From the NCBI GenBank assembly GCA_036346225.1, contig JARFIW010000453.1, positions 7,254,001-7,318,000 on the forward strand: 64,000 bases of DNA. The letters are read 5' to 3'. Shown here one piece after another: positions 11,689 to 23,673 of the stretch. The translations under genes were made by a program, and so were the position numbers. This stretch comes from Platerodrilus igneus (Eukaryota; Arthropoda; Insecta; Coleoptera; Lycidae). The notes under the pieces were generated by a model that did not search any database, was not told where the DNA came from, and was given only the letters and a program-made list of their open reading frames with translations. Positions within the stretch are counted from its first letter, which is position 1; every line of letters begins with the position of its first letter.

Positions 11689-12598
11689 TCAAACATACTC
11701 CCCAATCGGTCGAATTGTCATTTCGTGAACCTAAATTGTATTGAAGTATTAAAGGGCCACGCATGTAAAGATTATTACTAATACCTGAACATGAGGTGGT
11801 GTTGATAGAGCATAGATCACTGCGTTAGCTATATCTATCGGTTCCAAGAGAGGAGCGGTCTTGTAATGATCTTGTAACTCCTGATTATCCGTGGAATCAG
11901 TATTTGGTTCGGCTGCGCCAGTGCGTACGGTTCCAGGGTTAATACACTAAAACCACATACAATCACCTATTTAGTTTTTGCACTTGAATACTTACCGACA
12001 CTTTAATTTTGCTTTTGATGCTATTTAATTCTTGGCGTAGTGTTTCAGTTAATGCGTGAACTGCCGCTTTAGATGCAGGGTATACATTCACATTGGGTAG
12101 GCGACCATTTGGCATAACGCTTCCTATATGTATTACATGACCATCCACGTTATTTTCCCTCATATCTTTGATAGCTTCTCTAGTTGCAACACACAGTGCT
12201 AAAATATTCGTGTCAAAAGTGTCTCTCCAAGCTTCTGTAGCTCCATCAATCAACCCTTTTTCTCTATAGGCTCCTGCATTATTAATTAGAATATGAACCG
12301 TTCCAACGTTCTTCTTTGTCTGGTCAAAGACATTTAGCAAGTCTTGTTCATTGCTTATGTCCGCTTTCATAGGATAAAATTTACCCTTTTTTCCCTGGAA
12401 CTTTTTGGCTACTTCCAAAAGTCTATCTTCTGTACGTCCTAATCCAACAACCTTAAACGATGATTTTATAGAGAAACGTCTTTAAATTATACAAGTACTT
12501 ACATGTACACCAATGTCGAGAAGAAGCTCAGCAGTGGCAGCCCCAATTCCCTTGCTTGTTCCAGTAATAATGGCAACTTTCCCAACCCAGCGATCCAT
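11689..12598 (-). CDS. Short-chain dehydrogenase/reductase, farnesol dehydrogenase-like (DHRS11-type), four exons
   Basis: An NADP(H)-dependent oxidoreductase of the classical SDR family, probably cytosolic, acting on alcohol/carbonyl substrates. Relatives in insects are called farnesol dehydrogenase-like and some act on juvenile-hormone precursors; the substrate here is inferred. Exons on the minus strand are 12598-12503, 12451-11996, 11946-11785 and 11730-11689. All junctions are GT/AG, all introns are phase 0 and the product is 251 aa, the usual length. The protein starts MDRWVGKVAIITG. Visible motifs are the cofactor loop TGTSKGIG (residues 12-19), Arg38 after the second strand (favours NADP), NNAG (89-92), catalytic Asn114, Ser143 and YPASK with Tyr156/Lys160. 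The C-terminus is TIRPIGEYV. No defect was seen, so it looks intact, and it is the clearest host gene here. Confidence 0.93.
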
Positions 12599-13402
12599 AG
12601 TGGCGTATAATTTAGAGCGTTGCTAGATACAAGTTAGTTCTGAATTTTCTTTCTAAAAGTGAGCTTTTTATGCTATTATTGTTGAGCGATTGCAGATTAT
12701 CACGAATCAAGGTTCGACACTTAGTTAAACTGATAGCGGCTATTTGCTGAATGATTATGTAATACCTAGGTATACAGATAAATTTTTAACGTTCCAGTTT
12801 CATTAAAGGAATTACGAGCGCATAATGCTTTAGTATGGGCTTGAACCGAGTGCAGTATTACTCACCTCACGAATTAAATCACTTTATTTCAATAAAACTT
12901 TGATCTCGCGTTTTGCGATAAGATAACAAAAGTTGTGCAAAATGCTACCACGTTCTATAGCAAAAAGTATCTCACAATGGTTTAAGTATACCACTGCAAT
13001 TCTGTAATTTTGTCACAAAGTATTTTTTGTGCACAGTAATTATTGCATAATAGTTTAAATAGAATTGAACTTGTTTAATTCGGAAGATCAACTACTAACC
13101 TATTCAACTTAACTTACAAACCAACTAAACTATAGCAACTTAGGAATTATGTTAATATATTACTGTCCTTGAATGCTTCTATTTTTATTACGTATGGAAT
13201 GCGTTTCTAATTCGATATAAAAAATATTTTGGTTGTACGTAGGCATTGGCCAGCAATTATATAAGCGCTAACGTGATGATAGAATAAGCTGAGTAACGTT
13301 CAATGTTACTGTACCGAATGATTATTATAACAATAAACAAAAGTTACTTTTACATCGCAATTATCCATAAATAATTCCCGGTATAAATAAAGCCATTTTA
13401 TA
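12599..13402. other. 5' flank of the SDR gene
   Basis: Holds the presumed promoter of the SDR gene on the minus strand. No clear TATA box or other site could be assigned with confidence. Confidence 0.4.
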
Positions 13403-14450
13403 TACAGGGCGTTTAAAAATTCGAGTGCAAGCTTCCGGTAGCGTTTCTCCTTAAGCAAAAAAGACAAAAATCATGTTAACGAATCTACAAAGGAACGTTT
13501 CAAAGTAAAGAGAACTTTTTTAAAATAAGATCTAATACATTGTTTTGGAAATACTCACTTATTTCATTCAAAATAGTCTTCTTGAGGCTCTATACCGCGA
13601 AATGTACGGTCATGAAGCATGTGCATCCAGGTAGTGTGTAGAGATGTATTTGCGAATGTTGGTGCAAGTCTTTTGGAAGGCGGTCTCAACGGCTGCATAA
13701 CGCTTTCCTTTCATCGGCAAATGCATTTATCCGAAAAGGTAATAATTTCACGACATTAAGTTAGGTAAATACGACTAGTGTTTGTCAGTTAAGATCTGAT
13801 TTTTGGTTAAAAAACTCAGTCACCTGTCGATTTATGAGGTAATGGATTTGGATTATTAAACAGCAACCGTCAACTTCCTATTTCACGATATTTTAGTCGA
13901 ATACGAAAAATGTGCTGCACCAAACTCCTTTTGAATATTAAGATAAAACACGGCAATAACCGTCCGATTAGGTGGAATAAATCGTAGAAACAAATCGATA
14001 TTGTCTCCATTTTGGGATTTTTAAACGGCTTCTTTTCGGATTACTATCATCTGGGTGCTTCCTTTGTACACTTTAGACATTGGTTTATGTAGTGTATTGT
14101 AAGCACCATGTTTATCACATGACGGAATGCTGCACAAAAGTTTTAGTCAATTTTGACTATGTAGTGATGTGCCACACGGCCGGCAGGATCACCATGTAAC
14201 GACGACACTGGAACGATATGTCGCAATGGTAGGGTCGACATATAGGTCAGTTGTACTTTTTCTGATTACACTACAATTAGTTATAATAATTATTTATAAT
14301 TACACAAAATGACGATGATAAATTTATGTTGACACCGAGGTCGCCTAGCGTCCTGGCTTTCCTGACCGTTATATTGTTCTATTTCTAAATTGTATTATAT
14401 TACTCAGCCTTAAGCTGTATTACTCTTAATTGCATTGTGTATTAATCCTT
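13403..14450. mobile_element. Dispersed repeat E1, uninterrupted copy
   Basis: About 1 kb, closely similar to 45533-45575 plus 48365-49305. The other copy is split by a 2.8 kb insertion at the site equivalent to 13472/13473. The left end begins TACAGGGCGTTTAAAAATTC, like the end of a DNA transposon. On the minus strand a short segment (DRTFRGIEPQEDYF, about 13560-13610) is faintly like the end of a Tc1/mariner transposase, but the coding part is too decayed to name. No matching right inverted terminus was found. Confidence 0.6.
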
Positions 14451-14467
14451 TAGTTTGACATTGCTCT

Positions 14468-14516
<49 letters not shown>
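14468..14516. repeat. (TA)n microsatellite
   Basis: Pure TA tract bordering the 3' end of SINE family 1. Confidence 0.95.
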
Positions 14517-14518
<2 letters not shown>

Positions 14519-14732
14519 AAGAATAATCCACATTTGGAATGCAAATGAATGCTTAATATATATTAATAGTTATTAAGATGAACTGAAAACCCAACTTTGT
14601 ATTTTAAAGTTGAATTACCATTTCAAATCGAACTAGTAATTGAATACCACTAAAAGAACGGATACAGCAGGATTTGAACCTGCAACCTCTGATTCTCCGG
14701 ATCAGTGCTCTAACCAATTGAGCTATCTAGCC
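14517..14732 (-). mobile_element. tRNA-derived SINE, family 1
   Basis: On the minus strand a tRNA-like head (14732-14660) is followed by an unrelated body that ends at 14517 next to the (TA)n tract. The last about 90 bp recur at 14920-15009 without the head. A Pol III promoter head plus a unique tail present in several copies defines a SINE. Confidence 0.75.
14660..14732 (-). other. tRNA-like head of SINE with Pol III A and B boxes
   Basis: The 73 nt reads TAGCTCAATTGGTTAGAGC (A box) and GGTTCAAATCC (B box). It has good D and T arms and a five-pair anticodon stem, CTGAT with ATCAG. The loop lacks the usual U33, and the acceptor ends (GGCTAGA and TGTATCC) pair poorly. It is therefore the tRNA-derived head of a SINE, not a functional tRNA gene. 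Confidence 0.8.
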
Positions 14733-14919
14733 TACTTGTTTAGATGATGTTATACTTAATACTACTGAAGCTTGGTCCTTGTTAACGATTTTCAATTACG
14801 TCTTGCATTTAAAGAAATTGAATCTAGTTATATACATAATTCATGTACTAATAACTTGATCATCCCATTTTTGCAACGTTCGGAATAATACAAACATGTA
14901 ATTATATTATTATTAATAG
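14733..14919. other. Spacer between two SINE family 1 tails
   Basis: AT-rich, nothing recognised. Confidence 0.4.
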
Positions 14920-15009
14920 GAAGAATAATCCACATTTGGAATGCAAATGAATGCTTAATATATTTAATAGTTATTAGATGAACTGAAAACCCAACTTTGT
15001 ATTTTAAAG
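14920..15009 (-). mobile_element. SINE family 1, headless tail copy
   Basis: Nearly identical to 14516-14605 and in the same orientation. It is truncated before the tRNA-like head. Confidence 0.8.
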
Positions 15010-15029
15010 TATTTATCGTATAATAGAAC

Positions 15030-15456
15030 CGGCTGGTGTTTATTTATTTCCACAGAATATTGGTTTTCTGAACAAATGGATTCTATTCTAGTCACGTAAC
15101 GATTTTCTAATAATGAATTATTTTAGGATGCGTTTACGTTTATATTTTCGACGCAATTGTTAAATATTTGCAATGCCAATTTATCTATGCTTCCCGGTGA
15201 TTTAATTTTGATGCCATTTATTGCGTTTTATAGTCTTATCTTTACTTGTAAACTACATTTAGACATATTTATGTTCTCATGCATTTAATTCCGTATATTT
15301 TATATACAGTGTTCTCTTAATTAACATTATGTAGAGTGACCGATTTACTCTTATAATTTCGGAATTATTTGCTTTTCTTAAAGTTGAAGTTGTTTTTATT
15401 TATTCTACGACCACTATGACTTAACCTACCCTTAAACTACCCTATTATCAGAGCAG
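15030..15456 (+). mobile_element. Small LTR-like element, family B
   Basis: Contains the family B markers TTTATATACAGTGTTCTCTTAA (shortened here) and a terminus CCCTTAAACTACCCTATTAT followed by CAGAGCAG at the (TA)n tract. This corresponds to the ends at 1965, 40934 and 54907. The left boundary is estimated. Confidence 0.5.
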
Positions 15457-15466
15457 TATATATATA

Positions 15467-15533
<67 letters not shown>
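15457..15533. repeat. (TA)n microsatellite, slightly interrupted
   Basis: TA tract with single TATGAATA and TGTA interruptions. It sits between the family B end and the start of the long LTR at 15534. Confidence 0.9.
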
Positions 15534-17675
15534 TACTCATATTTAGACCAGGGTAGAAAATTAAATAATCACATCAAATAATTTTAATCACCGTGTATAA
15601 TGAATATTATTAGATAATACGCGTTATTAAAACCGTGAAGCATAAAAATTTATTAGTTTCATTAAACATAAGAGATTTAAATCATGTACAAGACGCTTTA
15701 TATCAAAAGAAGCAGTATTAAAAAGCTCTGCGTGTAATGTAATTATTCCTAAACAAATGGAAATTACGTGCAAAATTTATCTTAATTAACTCTATTTCAA
15801 GTAACCGGTATTGAACAAAACGTACAGATAATATCTATAGAAACTTGTAAAACCCAATAAAATGCAAATCCTAGAAGTGTTAGTTAGAAGTAGGATGTTT
15901 GAACACACCTGCGTATTTTAAAAGGCAATTTCAGTTTAATTTGTTTAGATAAACATGTCGATTCTAAGGATATTGGAAACGGTCAGATGCTTTAGCACGA
16001 AATACAAAACAGGGTTTATTTAAAAGCTCATTCGGCGAAAATTTTGCAGATAATTAATGTTTACAAAGAATCTTGGAGAAACCGGGGCTTAATATTCACG
16101 AGAAGGTGCGATACGGGGTTATTTAACCCAGATAGTCCACATGGACTAAAATATAATCGATAATAAAGAATATCAATTTGCACCAATACGAACAGGTTAG
16201 AAAAGGAAAGAAAAAATGCGTCAAGCAAAGACACATATAGAAAAAGGCGTGATTTAAGCAACGTCACGAGGGTCACAATTGGTTGAAAATAGGATGCAAA
16301 TATCAGAGGTAGAAACAACGATTTCTGTACAAAATTAATTAGTTTTCTCGGACATGTTTGCGTGCCGTGTGAGAATTTCTGAGATTTAAATGGGGCGAGT
16401 GAAAATTCGTAAAACCGACGCGCGAGCGACGGACTGGGAACATAGAATGAGAAATTCTTAAGAATTGTCTGTTTTGAGGACAAAAGCGACGTGCCGGCTA
16501 TTCGCTATATATACCGGGGGTAATATGAATTTGGGCCTCTTAGACTTTTGACTATACGATGCGTTAAAAGCTCTTACATCCGCGACTTGATTCAAGATGT
16601 TAAACAGTGTATTTTAGTTTGATAAAATAATTTAAAATTTTGCTCGTATATTTTAGTGATTCAAAATAGTTTGTTATTTACGTGCTAACATGAATGTACT
16701 TCAGTGCACTTAGATACAAGGTAATAAAATTTAGTATCACTGTACCAATTAGCAAAATTTACAACGACAAATGTATACACAAAAGTAGGCAGTTTTGGCG
16801 TATATTGGTGAAAGACGCATGAATTTCTTTGTTATTTTTCGGGGGTGTTAATAATTAAATTGTTCAAATACGTGTCTGGATCCACGAAACAAGGGTCAGA
16901 TATACACAGATGAGTTCCGGAAAAGCCCAGAAACAACTTTAAATAAATGGTGATGGAGAAAATTTTAAAAGCGTTGAGAATTAGAAGCCGTAAATATAAT
17001 CCTGTTGGAATGGTGTGATTAACTAAAGGGACGATGTACATTGAAGTTACGAGGACAGTAACCTTCAGGTAAATTATACTATTTTGTTTGACATTTTGTG
17101 TGTGTTGAATAACTTTATAATTGATTTACTTTAAATGGACATTAGTGAAATTGTACTAACCATAAAATTTTAATTTTAAGATGAAATTTGCTTGTTTAAG
17201 TAGAAAGGGGTATTTAGTATTGATGTTCTGAATTATGATGAAACTTTGGGTATGTCTTTGAGCTCAATTAGACGAACCTGGTTAATTAACGTAAAGGGTG
17301 GTAGATGCTCCTTTATACTCAGACTCCGGTCTGCTTATATTGTTATATTAATTAGTAGGCATCCAACAAGGACTTTAATTCTGGATGCACAGTAAAATGA
17401 TAATAAATTTAATTTTGAAATTTTCCGATATTAAAATTTATGCTGAATATTAATTTTGAAATTTTAATGTATTGTGAATATTGATGTAAATAGAGTTGAC
17501 GTTGATGTTTGTGGTAGGAATGTGTTGTTTAATTTTATGAATGAGGAGGTTTATAAAATTAGGTGAGCAGCCGAGGCGAAAACAGGATCACAGCAGTTTA
17601 TGACGCCCAATCGGTGGGACTAGAATTTTTTTGTTGAAAGGACCCAGTTCCCGCATTCAAAGGAGTATATCACAG

Positions 17676-17677
<2 letters not shown>
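15534..17677 (+). mobile_element. Solo LTR (copy A) of a Ty3/Gypsy-type element, in (TA)n
   Basis: The 2144 bp unit begins TACTCATATTTAGACCAGGG and ends GGAGTATATCACAGCA. It is the same unit as the LTRs flanking the gag/pol element at 28910-34956. Further copies are at 34990-37247 (minus), 42240-44370 and 60326-62355 (minus). A TATA-like TCGCTATATATACCGG at about 16503 is a plausible LTR promoter. With TA microsatellite on both sides and no internal region, it is a solo LTR. Two antisense frames inside it (16061-16483, 16832-17041) recur in the other copies but show no recognisable domain. Confidence 0.85.

Positions 17678-17713
<36 letters not shown>
17678..17713. repeat. (AT)n microsatellite between two LTR-like elements
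   Basis: Starts directly after CAGCA of copy A and ends at the TGGATTTTTCGG start of the next element. Confidence 0.95.
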
Positions 17714-17715
<2 letters not shown>

Positions 17716-17716
<1 letters not shown>

Positions 17717-20030
17717 GGATTTTTCGGTTAGAACTAATGGTAGATAGGCCTGATAAATATTAATGACAGGGTACACCATGTATATAGAAGGCATGTAATA
17801 ATTAAAACATTTCTATGCTATAACATAAGGATTAATAATTTAAAATAAGCTTTAAGGTTAATTTTGCGTCATTTTAGAGTTATAATAATAATTAATTACA
17901 ATTATTAAATATATGAGGTGTAAATCTGTAAGGTAAATACATGCATTTAAATGTATAAGTACCATGTAAAGTTGGTAGTAAGAAAGCTTTTCATTTCGCG
18001 GCATACAAATCAATAATTAGAAGAGGGTACATTCTTTAGAAATATCAAGTAACGGACATTCAAAGTGTAATTGTTTTATTTGTGTACATAACTTAGTGTA
18101 GGGTAATATGAAGCTGGAACATCGATAATATTTCAAAGGTTAAGTGTAAGATATAAAAGTGTTGGCAAAAGACAAGTTAACGATTATGAGTTTCTAAGAA
18201 TGAGCGTGCAGCAAACGAAATATTTGCAGTAAAATTTCGCATTCGGCGTATTAATTTAAAAACCTGTAAAAGATCGTTAAAAATGAACAGCAGGTCTATG
18301 TTGAAGGATACATACAAAAAATGGATCGATAAAATAAAGAGAAAGAAGTGTGTTTTTGCATAAGGTAGCAAGGAATGAAAGAGAGCATATGGTTAGTTGT
18401 CATTGACTTTGAAACGTCTGTAAGACAAGAAAATTTTAAAGATAGACAAGTAAGACTGAGATGCAGCATGTTTTCATAAAGAAGGATACCAGTAACTGAT
18501 AACTGATATAGAAAATTGGGAGAGGGTACAGAACAAAGGACAGAACAATTTGGGATGCATGTTAGAGAGAAGTGACCGTATATGCGCATATGAGAGAGGC
18601 GTCTTTTGGATGCTTGGGTTGATGCCCGTTACCGGGAGACTTCGGCGAATTTGACAGCCGTTGGAAATTTTAATTAGGGTTTCGGGTTAAAATGCTTGTT
18701 TGTTATTAAAAATTCTGAGATTTTCGAGACGGTTGGCAAACGGCTGCCAAGTTTACGGTGAAAAGCTGAAGGTTAATGACTGAATTTGTAGAATTGAACG
18801 ACGCTTAGGTGTTGTTGTGTGCATGGGTTTGTGAAATCGGTAGACCGTTTAACAAAGTTTACCAAGAAAGCGCGTTTGTGGGGTGGTGTGAAACGATATG
18901 AGGGCATTTTTGAGTTTATATAAACTAAGAGAAGGCGGTTAAATGCTCTCTTCTTTTTCGACCTTCAGCCAAGCTTCAAACTACAATAGCAAAGTAGTTA
19001 AGTGACTAGTGAGTTTGAGTTTCTCAAAAATTAAATATGCACAAGTTGGTGCAAGATTAAAATAGCAGTCGTGAACGGATAAAATACATTTTGAAAAGTG
19101 AAGCTTGATGCACGTAAGTAGACATCTTCTTATTTTGGTTGGAGGTGCTTGTTGTACACTGACTTTGAATAGTGAATATTGATGGACCAGTAGCGGATGT
19201 ACGTTGGTTTGGAAGTAACGTAAATTGGATAGAGAGAGATCTTGGTAAAGGATTGCTGTTCCTAATAGTGGGAGTCAACTTGGGGTGATTCCTGTACGTG
19301 CAGTCATGAAGGAGGACTACGTCAGAGATGGTTTCAAGACAGAGATATAGTAGTGCTATATTCCAGGTAACTAAACTTTATAAAAACTTTTTAACTGCGG
19401 TGATTGTTCGGTAATTATGACATTTTGTTCTCTTTGAGTGAATTTTGTTAAATTGTAAGGAATTCTTTGAAAATATGTTTATGTAAAATTATGTATTATA
19501 AAATGTGTAATATTGGCTTTTGTACAAAGTAAACGGATTTTTGGTAATTTTCAGTGCAATAATTAGCACTTAGGTAAGGTTTTTACTATGAGCTCATATT
19601 ACACCTGGGGGTTTAAAATAGTATTTTGGGATAAGCCCAGTTACTTTTAATAATTATAGACGTAAATATACAATTTTAAAATGACTTCATTTAAAATTAA
19701 AGATTGTTGTTAGATTTCCGAGGTGTGAATTAAGGATGTTAAGACAAAGGTTTTTGAGTAGTAATTTGATGTTACAATAAAGTGCGATGTAATTTTGGTA
19801 GTCGAATTTTCTTTCTTTGAATAGTAGGGTAGTATTTTCAGAGAGCAACTGAGCAGCCATGACGAATATACCTGAAGAAGCAGATCACACAGGCTGGAGG
19901 TTTGGCGTCCTTCTTGTTTCAGGTAGTTCCAGAGAATTTATGGCGGCCCTTTCGTGGAGTTCCAGAGCATTTATGACGCCCAAAGTGTAGAGTACGAATT
20001 AACCTACTTGTTCCAAGGGAAGTCGCAGCA
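17716..20030 (+). mobile_element. Long solo-LTR-like element, family C
   Basis: The 2315 bp unit starts TGGATTTTTCGG and ends AAGTCGCAGCA, with (TA)n on both sides and no coding sequence. A TATA-like TTTATATAAAC at about 18915 is followed by a pyrimidine-rich start-like region. Near the 3' end, two PBS-like modules lie in tandem: GAATTTATGGCGGCCC (about 19937) and GCATTTATGACGCCCAAAG (about 19968). A TTTGGCGTCC at about 19900 may be a third. No internal region with gag or pol was found for this family here. Confidence 0.6.
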
Positions 20031-20053
20031 ATATATATATATATATATATATA
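20031..20053. repeat. (AT)n microsatellite abutting CAGCA terminus
   Basis: Short AT tract directly after the CAGCA end of family C. Confidence 0.9.
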
Positions 20054-20242
20054 AGTTTTTATTATATTTTATCTTTATTTATATTTTGAATCCTTGATCA
20101 TTTTATATAATTATAGAAAGCCTGTGATCAAGGATTCAAAAATAAACCAATTTAAGGCTAGATTAAAAAAGAGTTTATATACTATTACAGAACTAAACCT
20201 GCAAGTCACTTATTCATAATTATAGCAAAGCGTTTAAAGTTT

Positions 20243-20245
<3 letters not shown>
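20054..20245. other. AT-rich spacer
   Basis: Contains a short inverted repeat around CCTTGATCA / TGATCAAGG (20092-20143). Otherwise nothing. Confidence 0.4.

Positions 20246-20280
<35 letters not shown>
20246..20280. repeat. (TA)n microsatellite
   Basis: TA tract bordering the truncated 5' copy of SINE family 2. Confidence 0.95.
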
Positions 20281-20281
<1 letters not shown>

Positions 20282-20760
20282 GATACAGATTCAAGTTCTG
20301 TCCAATACCTTATATTTTCCATCTTTTAATTACTAGCTCGATTTGAAATAATCATTTATGTAATTAACTACCTAAAATATTTATATATTTAATACTTGGC
20401 TTATAGCCGTAATTTTGAGCGTTGCTTCCTTTCTATAACATAATTAAAAACTTGACAATGTCAGATATAATTGACCAAAATGCAAAACGCAATTGAAAGT
20501 TAGGTTGATGTATAGTTGTGTACAAGATTTCGATTTGTAAATTTTTCAATCATCGTTATCGGTCTCGGTGGCGTAATTGGAAAACGCATGGTCATAGAAA
20601 GACTAAGATACAGATTCAAGTCCGTCCAAGACCCTATATTTTCCATCATTCAATTATTAGCTCGATTTGAAATGATCATTTGGGCGTTGCATAAAAGTCT
20701 AAGTCATTATTTCATCTTATTAACTGTAATAAGTTAGTATTTATCAACTTACTTTGTGTA
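20281..20760 (+). mobile_element. SINE family 2, partial head-to-tail dimer
   Basis: The block GATACAGATTCAAGT occurs at about 20283 and again at about 20609, each followed by TATATTTTCCATC. The second copy has the tRNA-like head GGTCTCGGTGGCGTAATTGG (20561) before it. The intervening body (ATAGCCGTAATTTTGAGCG, CTTGACAATGTCAGATATAA) recurs at 53054-54017. Head-to-tail joining of this unit is therefore seen at two places in the window. Confidence 0.75.
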
Positions 20761-21124
20761 ATTAACTACCTAATATATATTTTGACGTGATAATGAGTTC
20801 ACGACAGATCATTGAAAAAAAGATAAAACCGCAAAAAGGTAAAATTCTCCGATGTTTAATTTTTCCACCCTCTATAAAACAAGCGTATTCAATTAGCACA
20901 AAAAAGAGATTTTCATGTAAGATAACACACTCTGAGAACACATAATATTGTTGTACCATTTAAGAAGAAGCCCAACTTTAAACTTTGTGTAAATAATGAT
21001 TTCCTTGAAAAAATTAGTTTATTAACAAGTTTTCATTGCATTTACAAATCATAAGACGATGCCTTCATTAATTATGTAATTAAATTCCGTGTAGACATTT
21101 ATTGCAAACTGAAAAACACTCAAT
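20761..21124. other. Left flank of piggyBac element
   Basis: No gene or repeat recognised. Confidence 0.5.
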
Positions 21125-21500
21125 TTAACCCCTGTGTCAACGGAAATCCGTCTTTGCGCTAGTCAACGGATAGGTACAAATGTACCTGCATATAAAGAAT
21201 ACACAAATCTATGCTGAATACGATATTTAACAAATTGTGATGTGTCATACCGAAGCTTTATTTATAGCTTTACTTACAACCATTTAAGCTTCTCACCTGC
21301 TCTAAGACGCGGCAATAGTCCAGTAGTGCAGAATATTTTTATCCTTGTGCACGATGGAGGCTAGAAGGAGAGAACGCACAAGAAGTGAATATAATTGGTA
21401 AATTATAATATATTATTGCTTTATAAGGATTGAATATATAAAAACTGTAAAACTAAGTAAGCACATATTATCGTAGCTTACAACGTGCATTTGCTACAGA

Positions 21501-23483
21501 ATGAGCTACGAAGAACAACAATCGTATTTACAGTCATTGTTGAAAGAAGCATCATCTGAAACAAGCTACGATATTGTAACAACCTTTGAGGATGAATTAG
21601 AAGTTGTTCAAGAATCTACTACTAGCAAAAATTTACAGGTAAACTACAAAGTTAAACTTAACTCAATATTAATTTTTCTAAACAGTATTTACTTTTATAC
21701 AAATAATTGGGTTATTATGGATTGTGAACACCTTGCTGCACCCAAATTTCAACAGAGTGTAGTATGTCTTCAAACCTTTTTATCACAGGTGAAATTATTT
21801 CAGGTTGATGATGAAATCTCCTATGTAGAAGACGTTCTCACGGATACTAATTTGCATAATCCATTTGATTTCGAATGCGAGTCAAACGATTCGGAAGATG
21901 AGCATATAGAAGACTCCATTATTTCCAACAATAAACTTATGCGAGCTAGAGATAGTACTGTTTGGATTAGTCAACCGATTTCGTATACAAAACACAACAA
22001 CAAAATATTTGACGTCAAAGACATGGACATAATTGTCAAGGAAACAAACAGAAAAGCAAAGTATATTTATGATCAATGGAATGCCAAAAATCCAGAGAAA
22101 GAGCTGAAACAATGGATTAAACTCGCAACAGAAGAATTTTATGGTTATTTAGGCATTCTTATTACAACTGGCGCCCGCTATTCAAATTCCGAACATACGA
22201 CAGAATTATGGAAAACTGATTCTTATCCATCACATCGCGTAACAATGTCACCAAGAAGATTTTGGGAAATTTCACGATTTATTAGATTTGATAATTCAAA
22301 TCTTCGAGATTGCAGATTACCTATTGATAAAGCAGCAGCAAATTCTGATATATGGCTTTTACTGAACGAAAATTTACGATCCAGCTACTCACCATCAGAA
22401 TGTGTTGTTGATGAACAACTATTTCCCTGTAGGGGCAGAACAAGGTTTACGCCACACATGCTGTCAAAACCCGCCAAATATGGTATTAAAATTTGGTGGA
22501 TATGTGATGCAACAAATTCATATGCTTGGGCCGGTCAAATTACACTAGAAAACCTATCACAGGGCAGGAAGTATACTAAGGAGAAAAAGTTGTTTAAAAT
22601 TTACTACTTAAAATTAAAAATAGTGGACGTAACGTTACAATGAATAACTTTTTTACAACAAAAAATGTGGCTACTAAATTTCTTTCTTGGTACCTAACCG
22701 TCGTAGGAACTTTGAAGAGTAGTAAATCTTACATTCCAAAAAGAAAATGTTAGCAAACAGAACATGAGAGCCCTTTTGTTCTATATTTGTTTTAGCCAAG
22801 ATAACAAAATGTCACTATGTTCATATGTACCAAAACAAAGCAAAAGCGTAATTTTGCTCTCAACAATGCATAATGATTGTACTATTTCTGGTTCAAAACA
22901 GAAACCCGAAACAATTCACTATTGTAATAAAACAAAAAGTGGGGTTGATAACATGGATAAGATGCTAAGACAGTATTCTACTAAAAGGCGTACACTTCGT
23001 TGGGCTTTGGCCATGTTTTATAATATGATAGGCATAGCTTGACTTGCCTCTTACATAATTTACAAATTGAATAATCCATTACAAAAACAATTTACACATG
23101 ATCGCAAATTATTTTTACAAAATGTGGAACGTCAGTTATCTATGCCAACAGTAGAAAACCGAGCATTGCAACCACAGATTACGAAAGTTTTTTCTACGCG
23201 ATTGGCCATTGAAAGTGTCGTAAGAAAACAACTTGCTCTAAGTATTCAACCAAGTACAAATACGCACTCATCAACTCTACCAAAAATTGGTTTATGTTAT
23301 TTATGCCGACTAATTCGTAAGAATCAAAGAAAAACGCGAAAAGGTTGTTATAAGTGTCAAAAACCTGTATGCGATCAACATTCCCAAACCTTTTGCAATG
23401 TCAAAATTGTAATGAGTAGTACAACTGATAAAAGAATGGTAAACGAATGTATAGTTATTGTAAATTTTTTATACCCATTATAA
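21501..23483 (+). pseudogene. piggyBac transposase, inactivated
   Basis: Cut-and-paste transposase (DDE_Tnp_1_7 family). The N-terminal frame 21501-22643 may hold a 165 bp in-frame intron (21639-21803, CAG|GTAAAC to TTTCAG|G). It carries the first catalytic Asp in VVDEQLFPCRGR (codon 22410-22412). The frame is then lost; in another frame the motif around the second catalytic site reads RNVTMNNFFTT. Asn (22643-22645) replaces the Asp expected in RNVTMDNFFT. The third Asp survives in SGVDNMDKM (22947-22949), followed by RRTLRWALAMFYNM. The C-terminal Cys/His zinc-binding tail (CYLC...CYKCQKPVCDQH) is in 23067-23483. Frameshifts, stops and the Asp-to-Asn change make it non-functional. Confidence 0.9.
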
Positions 23484-23523
23484 TTATGTAGGTATGAGGT
23501 ATGAGGACCTTTTTATGCAAGGG

Positions 23524-23673
23524 TTTTTTGTCGTACGACAAATTGGCGTCCGTTTTTTATGCACTGTAGCTACTGGGTGCTTTTATGCACTTTACGACAC
23601 GTTTGTTCAGTTGCTGTTACTTAAATCCAGTTGTATTTAGAAAACGGACTATAATTTGTCGTACGACAAAAAA
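23524..23673. repeat. Small foldback sequence with twin 14 bp palindromes
   Basis: The palindrome TTGTCGTACGACAA occurs at 23528-23541 and 23656-23669. Around them the flanks are inverted copies of each other (TTTTTTGTCG ... TCCGTTTT and AAAACGGA ... CGACAAAAAA). The 150 bp unit could be a subterminal repeat of the piggyBac element or a nested miniature element. Confidence 0.7.

Noticed and set aside
13403..14450. Firm call of a Tc1/mariner transposon
   Set aside because: Only a short, weak similarity on the minus strand and no right terminal inverted repeat. Kept as unnamed repeat E1.
14660..14732. Apparent tRNA gene on the minus strand
   Set aside because: Poor acceptor-stem pairing, no U33, and a SINE tail that recurs nearby without the head. 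Treated as a SINE head.
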